Source of the DNA: Enhydrobacter sp.
GTDB lineage: Bacteria; Pseudomonadota; Alphaproteobacteria; Reyranellales; Reyranellaceae
Assembly (NCBI GenBank): GCA_026126105.1
Contig: JAHCJV010000002.1
Location: forward strand, 146,967 to 210,966
Direction of reading: 5' to 3'
Length of the DNA: 64,000 nt
Shown: positions 42,833-52,429 of the stretch, in pieces
How positions within the stretch are numbered: position 1 is the first letter of the stretch
How the letters are laid out: every line of letters begins with the position of its first letter
The notes under the pieces: model-generated
Database searches by the model: none
Told to the model about the DNA's origin: nothing
The model's input: only the letters and a program-made list of their open reading frames with translations
Translations under genes and position numbers: made by a program

Positions 42833-44917
42833 TCACGCAAGGCCTAAGGCGGTGACGATCATGTCGATCAGCTTGATGCCGACGAAAGGCATGAGCACGC
42901 CACCCAGGCCGTAGATCAGAAGGTTTCGGACCAGCGCGGCGGACGCGCCGACCGCACGGTACCGGACGCCGCGCAGGGCAAGTGGAATGAGCACGATGAT
43001 CACCAGGGCATTGAAGATGATCGCCGACAAGATGGCGCTCTGCGGCGTATTCAGGTTCATCACGTTCAGCGCCTGGAGCTGCGGATAGAAGGCGAGGAAC
43101 ATCGCCGGGATGATGGCGAAGTACTTCGCGACATCGTTGGCGATCGAGAAGGTGGTCAGCGCGCCGCGGGTCATCAGCAGCTGCTTGCCGATCTCGACGA
43201 TCTCGATGAGCTTGGCGGGATCGCTGTCGAGGTCGACCATGTTGCCGGCCTCGCGCGCGGCCATCGTGCCGGTGTTCATCGCCACGCCGACATCGGCCTG
43301 GGCGAGCGCCGGCGCGTCGTTGGTTCCGTCGCCGCACATCGCCACCAGCTTGCCCTGGGCCTGCTCGTCACGGATCAGCTTGAGCTTGGCTTCCGGCGTC
43401 GCCTGGGCCAGGAAATCGTCGACGCCCGCTTCGGCGGCGATGGCCGCGGCGGTCAACGGATTGTCGCCGGTGATCATGACAGTACGGATGCCCATCTTGC
43501 GCAGGGTGGCAAACCGTTCGTGGATGCCTCCCTTGACGATGTCCTTGAGGTGGATCACGCCCAGCAGCCGTCCGTCCTTCGCAACGGCAAGCGGCGTGCC
43601 GCCCCCCTTCGCGACCTTCTCGGCAAGCGCGACGAGCTCGCGCTCGACGCTCTGCGACAGGCCGCCGGTCCGCTTCTTGACGTCGGCGATCACCGCGTCC
43701 ACGGCGCCCTTGCGGATCGAAGCACCTTCGACATCGATCCCGCTCAGCCGCGTATGCGCGGAGAAAGGAATGAACTTCGCGTGCAGCGGGGCCATCTCGC
43801 GGCCGCGAATGTTGTACTTCTCCTTGGCCAGCACGACGATCGAGCGGCCCTCCGGCGTCTCGTCGGACAGCGAGGCGAGCTGGGCGGCATCGGCCAGGTC
43901 GCGATCACCGACTCCATGCAGCGGCAGGAATTCGGTTGCCTGGCGGTTGCCGAGGGTGATGGTGCCTGTCTTGTCGAGCAGCAGCGTGTCGACGTCGCCC
44001 GCCGCCTCGACGGCGCGGCCGGACATCGCGAGCACGTTGAAGCGGACCAGGCGGTCCATGCCGGCGATGCCGATGGCGGAGAGAAGGGCACCGATCGTCG
44101 TCGGGATGAGCGTTACGAACAATGCCACGAGAACCAGCACGCTCATCGTGCCGCCGGCATAGGCGGCGAAGCTCGGGATGCTCGCCACCGAGAAGACGAA
44201 GATGATCGTCATGCCGGCGAGCAGGATGTTGAGCGCGATCTCGTTCGGCGTCTTTTGCCGTTCCGCGCCCTCGACGAGGGAGATCATGCGATCGAGGAAG
44301 GTCGAGCCCGGCTCGGCGGTGATGCGGACCTTGATCCAGTCCGAGATCACCTGCGTTCCGCCGGTCACGGCCGAGCGATCGCCGCCGCTTTCGCGGATCA
44401 CTGGCGCAGACTCTCCCGTAATCGCGGCTTCGTTGACCGAGGCAACGCCCTCGATCGCCTCGCCGTCGGAGGGAATGAGATCGCCCGCCTCGACCAGGAC
44501 CACGTCGCCCTTCTTGAGCCTGGTGGCCGGCACTTCGGCCCACTTCGTCCCGGCAGGATCGGCGAGCCGCTTGGCGACGGTTTCGGTCCGCGCCTTGCGC
44601 AGGGTCGCGGCCTGGGCCTTGCCGCGCCCTTCGGCGACCGCTTCCGCGAAGTTCGCGAACAGCACGGTGAACCAGAGCCACAGGTTGATCTGGAAGGAAA
44701 AGCCCAGGCCGCCCTGGCCGGTGACGAGGTCACGGACGAACAGGACCGTGGTCAGGGTCGCCACGACCTCCACGGTGAACATCACCGGGTTCCTGATCAT
44801 CACCCTGGGATCGAGCTTCCTCAGGGCCTCGACGAGCGCGGGACCGAGGATCTTCGGGTCGGCCAGGGTCGTGACCGGCATCCGTTTCCGCGTGGGAGCG
44901 GCGAGTTCCATAGACAT
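42833..44917 (-). CDS. kdpB: KdpB P-type ATPase subunit
   Basis: A 694-residue P1A ATPase, catalytic subunit of the high-affinity K+ pump. Phosphorylated D315 in [18 protein letters not shown]-type ITGESAPV actuator loop, [20 protein letters not shown] and [20 protein letters not shown] are all intact, followed by the C-terminal helices. Length and motifs are typical. It lies 14 bases after the kdpA stop and drives K+ uptake through KdpA using ATP. Confidence 0.97.
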   Translation of the reverse strand: MSMELAAPTRKRMPVTTLADPKILGPALVEALRKLDPRVMIRNPVMFTVEVVATLTTVLFVRDLVTGQGGLGFSFQINLWLWFTVLFANFAEAVAEGRGKAQAATLRKARTETVAKRLADPAGTKWAEVPATRLKKGDVVLVEAGDLIPSDGEAIEGVASVNEAAITGESAPVIRESGGDRSAVTGGTQVISDWIKVRITAEPGSTFLDRMISLVEGAERQKTPNEIALNILLAGMTIIFVFSVASIPSFAAYAGGTMSVLVLVALFVTLIPTTIGALLSAIGIAGMDRLVRFNVLAMSGRAVEAAGDVDTLLLDKTGTITLGNRQATEFLPLHGVGDRDLADAAQLASLSDETPEGRSIVVLAKEKYNIRGREMAPLHAKFIPFSAHTRLSGIDVEGASIRKGAVDAVIADVKKRTGGLSQSVERELVALAEKVAKGGGTPLAVAKDGRLLGVIHLKDIVKGGIHERFATLRKMGIRTVMITGDNPLTAAAIAAEAGVDDFLAQATPEAKLKLIRDEQAQGKLVAMCGDGTNDAPALAQADVGVAMNTGTMAAREAGNMVDLDSDPAKLIEIVEIGKQLLMTRGALTTFSIANDVAKYFAIIPAMFLAFYPQLQALNVMNLNTPQSAILSAIIFNALVIIVLIPLALRGVRYRAVGASAALVRNLLIYGLGGVLMPFVGIKLIDMIVTALGLA

Positions 44918-44931
44918 GATGGTCCCTCGAC

Positions 44932-46659
44932 TCAGAAGAGGTTTCCGGCATTCATCGCGAAATGCTCGACCAGCGGGCCGAGGGCGAGTGCCGGAAAGAA
45001 GGTCAGTCCGCCGACGATCAGGATCACGCCGACGACCAGACCGACGAACAGCGGACCGTGGGTCGGGAAGGTCCCGGCCGACGCCGGCACGATCTTCTTG
45101 GCCGCGAGCGAGCCCGCGATGGCGAGCATCGGCACGATCATCAGGAAGCGGCCGATGAACATCGCGAATCCGATCGTCGTGTTGTAGAAGAGCGTGTTGG
45201 CGCTGAGGCCGGCGAAGGCGCTGCCGTTGTTGCCGGTTGCCGACGTGTAGGCATAGAGGATCTCGCTGAACCCGTGCGGCCCCTGATTGGCGGGGCCGGC
45301 AAGACCGACATCGAGCACGGTGGCGAGCGCAGTGAAGCCCAGGATCGACAGCGGCAGGATCAGGATGGCGAGCATCGCCATCTTGACTTCCTTGGCCTCG
45401 ATCTTCTTGCCGAGATACTCGGGGGTGCGCCCGACCATCAGGCCCGCGACGAACACTGCGACAATGGCGAACAGCAGCATGCCGTAGAGGCCTGCACCGA
45501 CGCCGCCGACGATGATCTCACCGAGCTGGATGTTGAACAGCGGCACCAGACCGCCGAGCGGCGTGTAGCTGTCGTGCATCGAATTGACGGCGCCGCAGGA
45601 AGCAGCGGTAGTCACCGTCGCGAACAGCGCCGAGTTGGCGATGCCGAAGCGGGTTTCCTTGCCCTCCATGTTGCCGCCGGCCTGGAAAGACGACGGGGCG
45701 GCATCGATGCCGAGCCTGGCGAACGCCGGGTTTCCCGCCGCCTCGGCCCAGTAGGCCACGGCCACGCCGCCCAGGAACAGGAAGCCCATCACGGCCAGCA
45801 CCGCCCAGCCCTGGCGCTGGTCGCCGACCATGCGGCCGAACACGTTGGTGAGCGCCGCGCCGATCGAGAAGATCAGCACCATCTGAACGAAGTTGGTGAG
45901 CGCGTTGGGGTTCTCGAACGGGTGAGACGAGTTGGCGTTGAAGAAGCCGCCGCCGTTGGTGCCCAGCATCTTGATGACTTCCTGGGAGGCCACCGGGCCT
46001 TGGGCGATCACCTGCCTGGCGCCCTCGAGCGTCGTCGCTTCTGTGTAGGCGCCGAGATTCTGCGGCACGCCCTGCCAGACGAAGAACAGGCCGACGACGA
46101 TCGAGATCGGCAGCAGGATGTAGAGCGTGCAACGGGTGAGATCGACCCAGAAGTTGCCGATGCCCGCGGCCGAGCGCCGGGCGAAGCCGCGCACCAGCGC
46201 GACGGCGAGCACGATGCCGGTGGCGGCCGAGACGAAATTCTGAACGGTGAGCCCCGCCATCTGGACGAGGTAGCTCATGGTCGTTTCGGGCACGTAGGAC
46301 TGCCAGTTGGTGTTGGTGGTGAAGCTCACCGCCGTGTTGAAGGCGAGACTTTCCTCGACCGCCGACTGGCCCGCGGGATTGAATGGCAGAACGGCCTGGA
46401 AGCGCATCAGCGCATAGAGGCTGGTGAAGCTGACAAGGCTGAACAGCAGCATCGACACGGCATAGGTTACCCAGTTCTGGTCGGTGCGTTCATCGACGCC
46501 GCTGAGGCGATAGAAGCCGCGCTCGACCGGAACGAGCACCGGGGACAGGAAAGTGCGCTCGCCCGCGAAGACGCGCGTCATGTAGCCACCCAGCGGCTTC
46601 ACGAGCACGACGACGACCGCGCAGAACAGCGCGATCTGGAACCAACCGATGAAGGTCAT
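44932..46659 (-). CDS. kdpA: KdpA K+-selective channel subunit
   Basis: A 575-residue membrane protein with about ten helices and the four selectivity-filter-like repeats ([53 protein letters not shown] and [16 protein letters not shown]). It forms the K+ pathway of the Kdp pump. ATG at 46659 follows a GAGGA ribosome-binding site and lies 13 bases after kdpF. Confidence 0.97.
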   Translation of the reverse strand: MTFIGWFQIALFCAVVVVLVKPLGGYMTRVFAGERTFLSPVLVPVERGFYRLSGVDERTDQNWVTYAVSMLLFSLVSFTSLYALMRFQAVLPFNPAGQSAVEESLAFNTAVSFTTNTNWQSYVPETTMSYLVQMAGLTVQNFVSAATGIVLAVALVRGFARRSAAGIGNFWVDLTRCTLYILLPISIVVGLFFVWQGVPQNLGAYTEATTLEGARQVIAQGPVASQEVIKMLGTNGGGFFNANSSHPFENPNALTNFVQMVLIFSIGAALTNVFGRMVGDQRQGWAVLAVMGFLFLGGVAVAYWAEAAGNPAFARLGIDAAPSSFQAGGNMEGKETRFGIANSALFATVTTAASCGAVNSMHDSYTPLGGLVPLFNIQLGEIIVGGVGAGLYGMLLFAIVAVFVAGLMVGRTPEYLGKKIEAKEVKMAMLAILILPLSILGFTALATVLDVGLAGPANQGPHGFSEILYAYTSATGNNGSAFAGLSANTLFYNTTIGFAMFIGRFLMIVPMLAIAGSLAAKKIVPASAGTFPTHGPLFVGLVVGVILIVGGLTFFPALALGPLVEHFAMNAGNLF

Positions 46660-46672
46660 GACAAACGTCCTC

Positions 46673-46762
46673 TTAGAAGCGTTCTGGCCGCAGCAGCGCG
46701 TAGACCAGGTAGGCGAGAAGGCCGAGCGTCACCGTCCCGCCGAGCACGTATTCGATCAGCAT
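46673..46762 (-). CDS. kdpF: KdpF small subunit
   Basis: A 29-residue single-helix peptide, [20 protein letters not shown] followed by YALLRPERF, just upstream of kdpA with a strong AGGAGG ribosome-binding site. The C-terminal LLRPERF is the hallmark of KdpF. It stabilises the KdpABC complex in the membrane. Confidence 0.93.
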   Translation of the reverse strand: MLIEYVLGGTVTLGLLAYLVYALLRPERF

Positions 46763-46772
46763 TGCTTCCTCC

Positions 46773-46856
46773 TCAGAGCCGGTCGCAGGCGTAGGCGTAG
46801 GCAATGGCGAGCGCGAAGCAGCCGCAGCCAGCGGTGATCAGGACAAGATCGAGCAT
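46773..46856 (-). CDS. 27-residue membrane peptide upstream of kdpF
   Basis: An open frame of 27 residues, MLDLVLITAGCGCFALAIAY followed by AYACDRL, ends 10 bases before kdpF and starts after GGAGGTAG. It is a single hydrophobic helix with a basic end, containing three cysteines. Similar short peptides of the type MLDLxLxxxGxGxFALAxAYxxxCDRL precede kdpF in other alphaproteobacteria as far as I recall. It is probably translated as part of the kdp operon and may be an extra accessory subunit, but no function is known. Confidence 0.7.
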   Translation of the reverse strand: MLDLVLITAGCGCFALAIAYAYACDRL

Positions 46857-47189
46857 TTGACTACCTCCATGCCCCACGCTGCCGCGGGACATTCGACGCC
46901 GCAGGGGCCAGGGGGAGCGGCGCGACGTAGCGATACCGAGCTTGGCTGGTGCCGACACCGCGCGGCGCAAGATCAGGTCCGGTATGGAAGACAGGAACGG
47001 AGTGGCTCATGACAGCTCGCTTTCACGGGCCTTCAAGCTGGGGGTGAACCCCATAGGAAATCGAGCCGGATGACGGTGCCGGGATATAGGGATTGCATAG
47101 GAGTTGCGGCGTCGGCGGATCGGGCTCTCGTAGAAACGCCTACGAATCCGATTGACGGGTGGGGACGCGGACGCAATATCGCCGCGTCG
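46857..47189. other. Divergent kdp / kup control region
   Basis: A 333-base gap between the kdp operon (leftward) and kup (rightward). It should contain the KdpE-dependent kdp promoter and the kup promoter. A perfect inverted repeat TCGTAG-N6-CTACGA is at 47128-47145, within the kup leader. Three ATAGG pentamers occur near 47050-47095. I see no recognisable riboswitch or KdpE box. Confidence 0.4.
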
Positions 47190-49082
47190 ATGTCCGCCGC
47201 CGCCCTCGCTCCCCCTGCCGATCGCAAGCGAACTGCGGCGCTTACCCTCGCGGCCCTGGGCGTGGTGTTCGGCGACATCGGCACGAGCCCCCTCTACACG
47301 GTGAAGGAGTGCTTCAGCGAGTTCACCGGGCTGAAACCCGTGCCCGAGGACGTTTTCGGCATCCTCTCGCTCATCACGTGGGCGCTGATCGTGATCGTCA
47401 CGCTGAAGTACGTGCTGGTCGTGATGCGCGCCGACAACCGTGGCGAGGGCGGGATGCTGGCGCTGATGGCCCTGGTCTTGCGCCGCGCGGATCTCGGGCC
47501 GCGCCGGCGGCAATTCTATCTGATGCTCGGCATGGCCGGCGCCGCGCTGTTCTACGGCGACTGCCTGCTCACGCCGGCGATATCGGTGCTGAGCGCGATC
47601 GAAGGGCTGAAGATCGCCACGCCCGACCTCGAGCCGGTGGTCATACCGCTGGCCGTCGGAGTCATTGTCGGCCTGTTCGCCGTCCAGCACGTCGGCACTG
47701 CCGCCGTCGGCCGGTGGTTCGGGCCGATCACCCTGGTCTGGTTCGCGGTGCTGCTGGGGCTCGGCCTCCACCAGATCGTGCAGACGCCGGAGATTCTGGC
47801 CGCGCTGTCACCGCACCATGCCGTCTTGTTCGCCGCCAATCACGGCACCGTGGCCTTCGTGGCGCTGAGCGCCGTGACCCTGGCGGTCACCGGCGCGGAG
47901 GCGCTCTATGCCGATATGGGGCACTTCGGTGCCAAGCCAATCCGGATGGCGTGGCTTTGCGTCGTGCTGCCGGCGCTGCTCGCCAACTACTACGGCCAGG
48001 GAGCGCTGCTGCTCGCCGACCCGGGCGCCCTCGAGAACCCCTTCTATCGCCTCGCCCCTTCCTGGATGCTCTATCCGCTGGTGGGGCTTGCCACCGCCGC
48101 GACCGTGATTGCCTCGCAGGCCACCATCTCCGGCGCCTTTTCGATGGCGAAGCAGGCGACGCTGCTCGGTCTCAGTCCGCGGATCAAGATCCTGCACACC
48201 TCGGCGAGCGAGTTCGGGCAGATCTACATTCCGGCGGTCAACTGGCTGCAGCTCGCCGGCGTCGTGGCGCTGGTGCTGTCTTTCAAGTCATCGACCAACC
48301 TGGCCGCCGCCTACGGCATCGCCGTCACCGGCACCATGCTGGTGACGACGGTGATGGTCGGCGCCATGGCGGCGCGCGTCTGGAAGTGGGGTTGGCAGCT
48401 GACTGTCGTCGTGATGGGCAGCTTCCTCCTCATCGACCTGATGCTCGTGTCGGCCAACATGGTCAAGTTCACGCTGGGCGGCTGGGTGCCGCTCGCGCTG
48501 GCAGTCCTGATCTTCACGGCGATGTGGACCTGGATGAAAGGGCGATTGGCGGTGGCGGCGCGGGAGCGGGACGGCGCGCTGCCGATGGAAGCATTGCTGA
48601 GCAGCATCAACCCTAGCCGCGTGCACCGTCCGCAGGGCACGGCGGTCTATCTGACGGCCTTCTCCGGCAACGCGCCGAATTGCCTGCTTCACAACCTCAA
48701 ACACAACGAGGTGCTGCACGAGCAGGTCGTGCTGCTCACCGTGCAGGTACCCGACGAACCCTACGTCCCGCCCAATGCCCGCGCGCAGGTCACGCATCTC
48801 GGCAAAGGCGTGCATCACGTCGTGCTGCAGTACGGCTTCATGGAGCAGCCCGACGTGCCGCGCGACCTGCTGCCCCTCGCCGACCGCGGCGTGCCTGTCG
48901 ACCCGATGCGCACGTCCTATTTCGTCGGCCGCAGCAGCTTCGTCGCGTCCGAGCGGCCGCTGCTGCCGCGCTGGCAGGAAAAGCTGTTTCTCGTCCTGAC
49001 ACGGCTCTCGTCGAACGCCGGCGACTTCTTCGGCCTGCCCGCCAACCGGGTGGTCGAACTCGGCAGTCGCATCGAGATCTAG
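47190..49082 (+). CDS. kup: Kup low-affinity potassium transporter
   Basis: A 630-residue KUP/HAK/KT-type K+:H+ symporter with about 12 helices and a C-terminal cytoplasmic domain (from about residue 440). The N-terminal signature ALGVVFGDIGTSPLYTVKEC and RADNRGEGGMLALMALVLRR are clear. The ATG at 47190 (MSAAALAPPADRKRTAALTL) is preferred because it lies just ahead of the conserved start; the frame is open to 47070. It is divergent from the kdp operon, so a low-affinity constitutive and a high-affinity inducible K+ system are side by side. Confidence 0.95.
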   Translation: MSAAALAPPADRKRTAALTLAALGVVFGDIGTSPLYTVKECFSEFTGLKPVPEDVFGILSLITWALIVIVTLKYVLVVMRADNRGEGGMLALMALVLRRADLGPRRRQFYLMLGMAGAALFYGDCLLTPAISVLSAIEGLKIATPDLEPVVIPLAVGVIVGLFAVQHVGTAAVGRWFGPITLVWFAVLLGLGLHQIVQTPEILAALSPHHAVLFAANHGTVAFVALSAVTLAVTGAEALYADMGHFGAKPIRMAWLCVVLPALLANYYGQGALLLADPGALENPFYRLAPSWMLYPLVGLATAATVIASQATISGAFSMAKQATLLGLSPRIKILHTSASEFGQIYIPAVNWLQLAGVVALVLSFKSSTNLAAAYGIAVTGTMLVTTVMVGAMAARVWKWGWQLTVVVMGSFLLIDLMLVSANMVKFTLGGWVPLALAVLIFTAMWTWMKGRLAVAARERDGALPMEALLSSINPSRVHRPQGTAVYLTAFSGNAPNCLLHNLKHNEVLHEQVVLLTVQVPDEPYVPPNARAQVTHLGKGVHHVVLQYGFMEQPDVPRDLLPLADRGVPVDPMRTSYFVGRSSFVASERPLLPRWQEKLFLVLTRLSSNAGDFFGLPANRVVELGSRIEI

Positions 49083-49118
49083 CCGGGCTTCGTCCCAAGA
49101 TCTCTGGACGAGTGCCGA

Positions 49119-49334
49119 TCAGGCGTCGAAGCCGGAAAGCGGCAGAGCGCCGGTCGAGGGCGGCTGGTGGCCCTGGCCGAGAAAGTCACCCAAGCGCGAA
49201 AAGATACGGCCGGCCTCGATGCAGCCGACGTCGTGCGCGACCGCCTCCGCCGCAACGTTGAGCAGGGCGTTGCCCGCGACGTCGCGCAATGCCATGGCGC
49301 GTTTGAGGTCGGCCAGTCGATCAGGGCGCTGCAT
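49119..49334 (-). CDS. Small unrecognised protein coupled to the Cys-rich gene
   Basis: A 71-residue protein (MQRPDRLADLKRAMALRDVA, then GNALLNVAAEAVAHDVGCIE and AGRIFSRLGDFLGQGHQ). Its ATG overlaps the stop of the upstream gene (ATGA at 49331-49336 region: ATG 49334-49332, TGA 49336-49334), which supports a real, translationally coupled gene. It looks helical and cytosolic, with one Cys. I do not recognise a family. It ends 36 bases from the convergent kup stop. Confidence 0.6.
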   Translation of the reverse strand: MQRPDRLADLKRAMALRDVAGNALLNVAAEAVAHDVGCIEAGRIFSRLGDFLGQGHQPPSTGALPLSGFDA

Positions 49335-49831
49335 CAGTTCAACCTCGCACCGGCTTCGCCGGGAGCCGGCGACAGGCGCAAGCCTGCCCGTCCCAGCGCA
49401 ACGGCAAACGCCTTCAAGCGGATGCCGGCGACCCTGGACGCCGTCGGAACCATCAGGACGTCGAGCGACGCCATCAGCGGCCGCTCGTGATCGCTTTGCG
49501 CCAGACCGCACAGGGCGACCAGGGTGGCTTCATCGCGGCTGACGTGCGAGCAGGTCGGCAGGTGGATCTGGATGGTGCGCCGCGCGCCGAACAGGAAGGC
49601 ATCCATGGCAATGGCGAAGTCAGGCAGCACCTCGATCAGGCCGGCCGCCTTGAAGCCGCAGTGAAGCGTCGAACCCTCGACCGGCACCGCCCGATCCTGC
49701 TGCCATTGGCGCATTGCCCAGAGCACGAAGCGCTCGCTGATAGGCAGGGCACAGGCGCAACCGGCACGGCCGCAGCCTGGCCTCGGCTCAGCCGGGCGCG
49801 CGCTAAGTCTTTGTTCTGACGAGCTATCCAT
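49334..49831 (-). CDS. Unrecognised Cys-rich protein divergent from hmuP
   Basis: A 165-residue cytosolic protein I do not recognise. The N-terminal part carries a cysteine cluster PGCGRAGCACALP (C-x4-C-x-C). Further Cys occur in LHCGFKA, HLPTCSHVSRDEA and ALCGLAQ, six in all, suggestive of metal or Fe-S binding. The rest mixes helices (ERFVLWAMRQWQQ) and short strands (GARRTIQIHLPTC). The ATG at 49831 has GGTGAG upstream. It is divergent from hmuP, with a Fur-like palindrome between them, so iron control is plausible. Could be a regulator or haem-handling accessory; this is inference. Confidence 0.65.
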   Translation of the reverse strand: MDSSSEQRLSARPAEPRPGCGRAGCACALPISERFVLWAMRQWQQDRAVPVEGSTLHCGFKAAGLIEVLPDFAIAMDAFLFGARRTIQIHLPTCSHVSRDEATLVALCGLAQSDHERPLMASLDVLMVPTASRVAGIRLKAFAVALGRAGLRLSPAPGEAGARLN

Positions 49832-49880
49832 GATCTCACCGAATGTTGATCGCGCTTGACGGCCCCGCCATATTATGCGA

Positions 49881-49897
49881 TTGCGAGTCAATCGCAA
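49881..49897. promoter_or_regulatory. Fur-like palindrome upstream of hmuP
   Basis: A perfect inverted repeat TTGCGA-GTCAA-TCGCAA lies 24 bases before the hmuP ATG, between hmuP and the divergent Cys-rich gene. Length and symmetry resemble alphaproteobacterial Fur boxes (TTGC..AT..GCAA type). It does not match the Irr iron-control element. It could control both divergent units. Confidence 0.5.
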
Positions 49898-49920
49898 CTC
49901 ACAAAAGGGGGAGAAGCGAA

Positions 49921-50097
49921 ATGAATCATCAACCGCGTATCGTGCTGGCAGCCGAGCAGCAGTCGGCTGAAAGCAGTCCCCTGGTGGTCGACAGCGTCAC
50001 GCTGATGAGCGGAAAACGCGAGCTGATCATCCGGCACGGCGAAGGCACCTACCGTCTTCGCATCACCGCATCGAACAAACTGATCCTCACGAAATAA
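49921..50097 (+). CDS. hmuP: HmuP haemin uptake protein
   Basis: A 58-residue protein with the HemP/HmuP domain: VDSVTLMSGKRELIIRHGEG followed by TYRLRITASNKLILTK. ATG at 49921 is preceded by GGGGGAGAAGCGAA. In Bradyrhizobium, HmuP is a coactivator needed for Irr-dependent expression of the haem receptor gene. It sits first in the haem-uptake cluster, behind a Fur-like palindrome, and 100 bases before the receptor gene. Confidence 0.93.
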   Translation: MNHQPRIVLAAEQQSAESSPLVVDSVTLMSGKRELIIRHGEGTYRLRITASNKLILTK

Positions 50098-50197
50098 GTC
50101 AGCTGCGGGCAGCGAGCCCCGCATTCTGCCGAGCCAGCCGGTCCCCTCGTGGGTCGCACTGCCCGCCAGGCGTCCTCTTCGATTTGGGGTCCTGGCC

Positions 50198-52429
50198 ATG
50201 ACATCGCGTTTTCTCATCCTGTCGCTTATGGCAACCACAGCCCTCGGCAGCACACTCGCCTTACCGGCCGCGGCTCAGGTCCCGCCGGCGATCACCGAGA
50301 CGCTGCTTCCCGCGAACTCCCAGGCGCAGCCGACACAGCTCGACGCCGTGACCACGGCGGCGACGCGCATGAAGCGGCCGATCGACGAGGTGACGAGCAC
50401 GGTCTCGATCATCACCAACGAAGACATCGATCGCGACAACATGCAGGACATGCGCGACCTCGTGCGCAACGAGCCGGGCGTCTCGGTCGGCAACCAGAAT
50501 GCGCGCGCGGGCTTCACCAACTACGTGATCCGCGGTATCGGGGGCAATCGCGTGGTCATCATGTCCGACGGCGTGCGCGTGCCGGACTTTCCCGGCAGCA
50601 ACGCGGGCGCCGGCAACTACACCCGCAATTTCGTCGACCTCGAGATCGTGAAGCAGGTCGAGATCGTGCGCGGACCAGCCTCGGCGCTCTATGGTTCCGA
50701 TGCGCTGGGCGGTGTCGTCGCCTACACCACCAAGGACCCGACGGATTTCCTCGTCCCGGGCGGCAAGAACTACTACGCCAGCCTCAAGGGCGCCTACAGC
50801 GGATACGACAACGACTTCGCCGAGACGTTCACCGGAGCCTATCGCGCGGGCAACGTCGAGTTCCTCGGCATGTACACGCGCCGCGACGGCGGTGCGATGC
50901 AGCCGGCCTTCTCCTCTCTCGCCACCAACCCCACGACCTGGGGCGAGAACAACTTCATGGGCAAGCTGGTGTTCCGGCCAACCGACAACGACACCATCCG
51001 TCTCGTCGGCGAATACTACCAGAACACCCAGAATACCGAGGTCCTGTCCAACGTCGGCGATTTCCCGTCGCTGTTCGCCAAGGTCTATGACGAGTGGGGG
51101 CGCGACACCACCCAGCGCTCGCGCATCAGCGCGCAGTGGGTGCACGACGCGCCGGTCGGCATCGTCGATCGCATCGACCTGCTGGCCTACTTCACCCAGC
51201 TCATCCGCCAGGAAGACACTATGACGCTGCGCGGTGCCACCAACAGCGTCATTCCCAGCAACTATCGTTACAGCTCCTTCTGGTTCACCCAGAACATCTA
51301 CGGCGCCGAGCTGCAGCTCAACACCAACGCCAGGCTCTTCGACCTGTCGAACTACTTCACCTACGGCCTGTCCTTCTCCTACACGACCAGCAGCCGGCCG
51401 CGTAACCGCCAGCAGGTTTCGCTGAGCACGGGCATCGCCACGCAGACCGTGGGCGGCGAGACCTATCCCAACAAGAACTTCCCGGACACCAGCACCGTGC
51501 AGGCCGGCGCCTATCTGCAGGACGAGATCACGACCGGCCGCCTGACCGTCACGCCGGCGGTGCGGGTGGACTACTACGGGCTCACGCCCAACCCCGACGC
51601 TGATTTCTGGCGCTCGAGCGGCGCGATCGACCTGCTGCCGACGGCGAGCACCTACTGGTCGGCATCGCCGAAGCTCGGCATGCTCTATCGCATCACCGAC
51701 GAATATTCGGGCTTCTTCCAGTACGCTCGGGGCTTTCGGGCGCCGCCCTACGACAACGCCAATTTCGCCTACAACAACGCCGCCTCCTTCTACCAGATCC
51801 TTCCCAATGCCAACCTGAAGCCGGAGACCAGCGACGGCTTCGAGATCGGCGCCCGCGGCGAGTACAAAGGAGGTTCGAGCTGGCAGCTCTCGGGCTTCTA
51901 CAATCTCTACGACAACTTCATCGACGCGGTGGTGGTCGGCATGCTGGGTCCCATCACCCAGTTCCAGTACGTCAACCTCAGCAACGTCACGATCTGGGGC
52001 TTCGAGGCGCGCGGCGAGCTTCGCATCCGGCCCGAATGGAGCGTCCTCGGCTATTTCGCCTATGCCCACGGCTACGATACCCAGACCGGCGTGCCGATCG
52101 ACTCGGTCGATCCCTGGAAGGCGTCGGTGCGGCTGCGCTACGGCTATCAGCAGGGCTTCGGCGCACAGATCATCGGCACGCTGGTCGGCACCCACGATCA
52201 GGTCAGCGACCCCACCTACTTCCAGGCGCCGGGCTATTTCACCCTCGACGCGACGGTCGGCTACAACTTCAACGACCGCGTGAAGATCAATGCCGGTGCC
52301 TTCAACATCACCAACACGAAGTACTGGAACGCCCAGGACGTGATCGGCGTGGCCGCGACCAGCAACCAGCTCGATCGCTACGCCCAGCCCGGCCGCTACT
52401 TCGGCGCCAACCTGACGATGAAATGGTAG
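50198..52429 (+). CDS. TonB-dependent haem/haemoglobin receptor
   Basis: A 743-residue outer-membrane receptor. Signal peptide MTSRFLILSLMATTALGSTL cut after AAAQ, plug domain (MKRPIDEVTSTVSIITNEDI ... ALYGSDALGGVVAYTTKDP) and a 22-strand barrel ending in aromatic TMKW. The haem-receptor FRAP box (GFRAPPYDN from residue 512) and NPNL-like PNANLKPE follow. It imports haem using energy from TonB. It is probably co-transcribed with hmuP upstream and overlaps the TonB gene by 7 bases. Confidence 0.94.
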   Translation: MTSRFLILSLMATTALGSTLALPAAAQVPPAITETLLPANSQAQPTQLDAVTTAATRMKRPIDEVTSTVSIITNEDIDRDNMQDMRDLVRNEPGVSVGNQNARAGFTNYVIRGIGGNRVVIMSDGVRVPDFPGSNAGAGNYTRNFVDLEIVKQVEIVRGPASALYGSDALGGVVAYTTKDPTDFLVPGGKNYYASLKGAYSGYDNDFAETFTGAYRAGNVEFLGMYTRRDGGAMQPAFSSLATNPTTWGENNFMGKLVFRPTDNDTIRLVGEYYQNTQNTEVLSNVGDFPSLFAKVYDEWGRDTTQRSRISAQWVHDAPVGIVDRIDLLAYFTQLIRQEDTMTLRGATNSVIPSNYRYSSFWFTQNIYGAELQLNTNARLFDLSNYFTYGLSFSYTTSSRPRNRQQVSLSTGIATQTVGGETYPNKNFPDTSTVQAGAYLQDEITTGRLTVTPAVRVDYYGLTPNPDADFWRSSGAIDLLPTASTYWSASPKLGMLYRITDEYSGFFQYARGFRAPPYDNANFAYNNAASFYQILPNANLKPETSDGFEIGARGEYKGGSSWQLSGFYNLYDNFIDAVVVGMLGPITQFQYVNLSNVTIWGFEARGELRIRPEWSVLGYFAYAHGYDTQTGVPIDSVDPWKASVRLRYGYQQGFGAQIIGTLVGTHDQVSDPTYFQAPGYFTLDATVGYNFNDRVKINAGAFNITNTKYWNAQDVIGVAATSNQLDRYAQPGRYFGANLTMKW

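Noticed and set aside
39550..42855. A very long open frame (about 1,100 codons) on the plus strand opposite kdpD and kdpC
   Set aside because: It is Arg/Ala/Gly/His-rich, matches no family and is exactly antisense to well-conserved kdp genes. In GC-rich DNA such open antisense frames are expected from codon bias.
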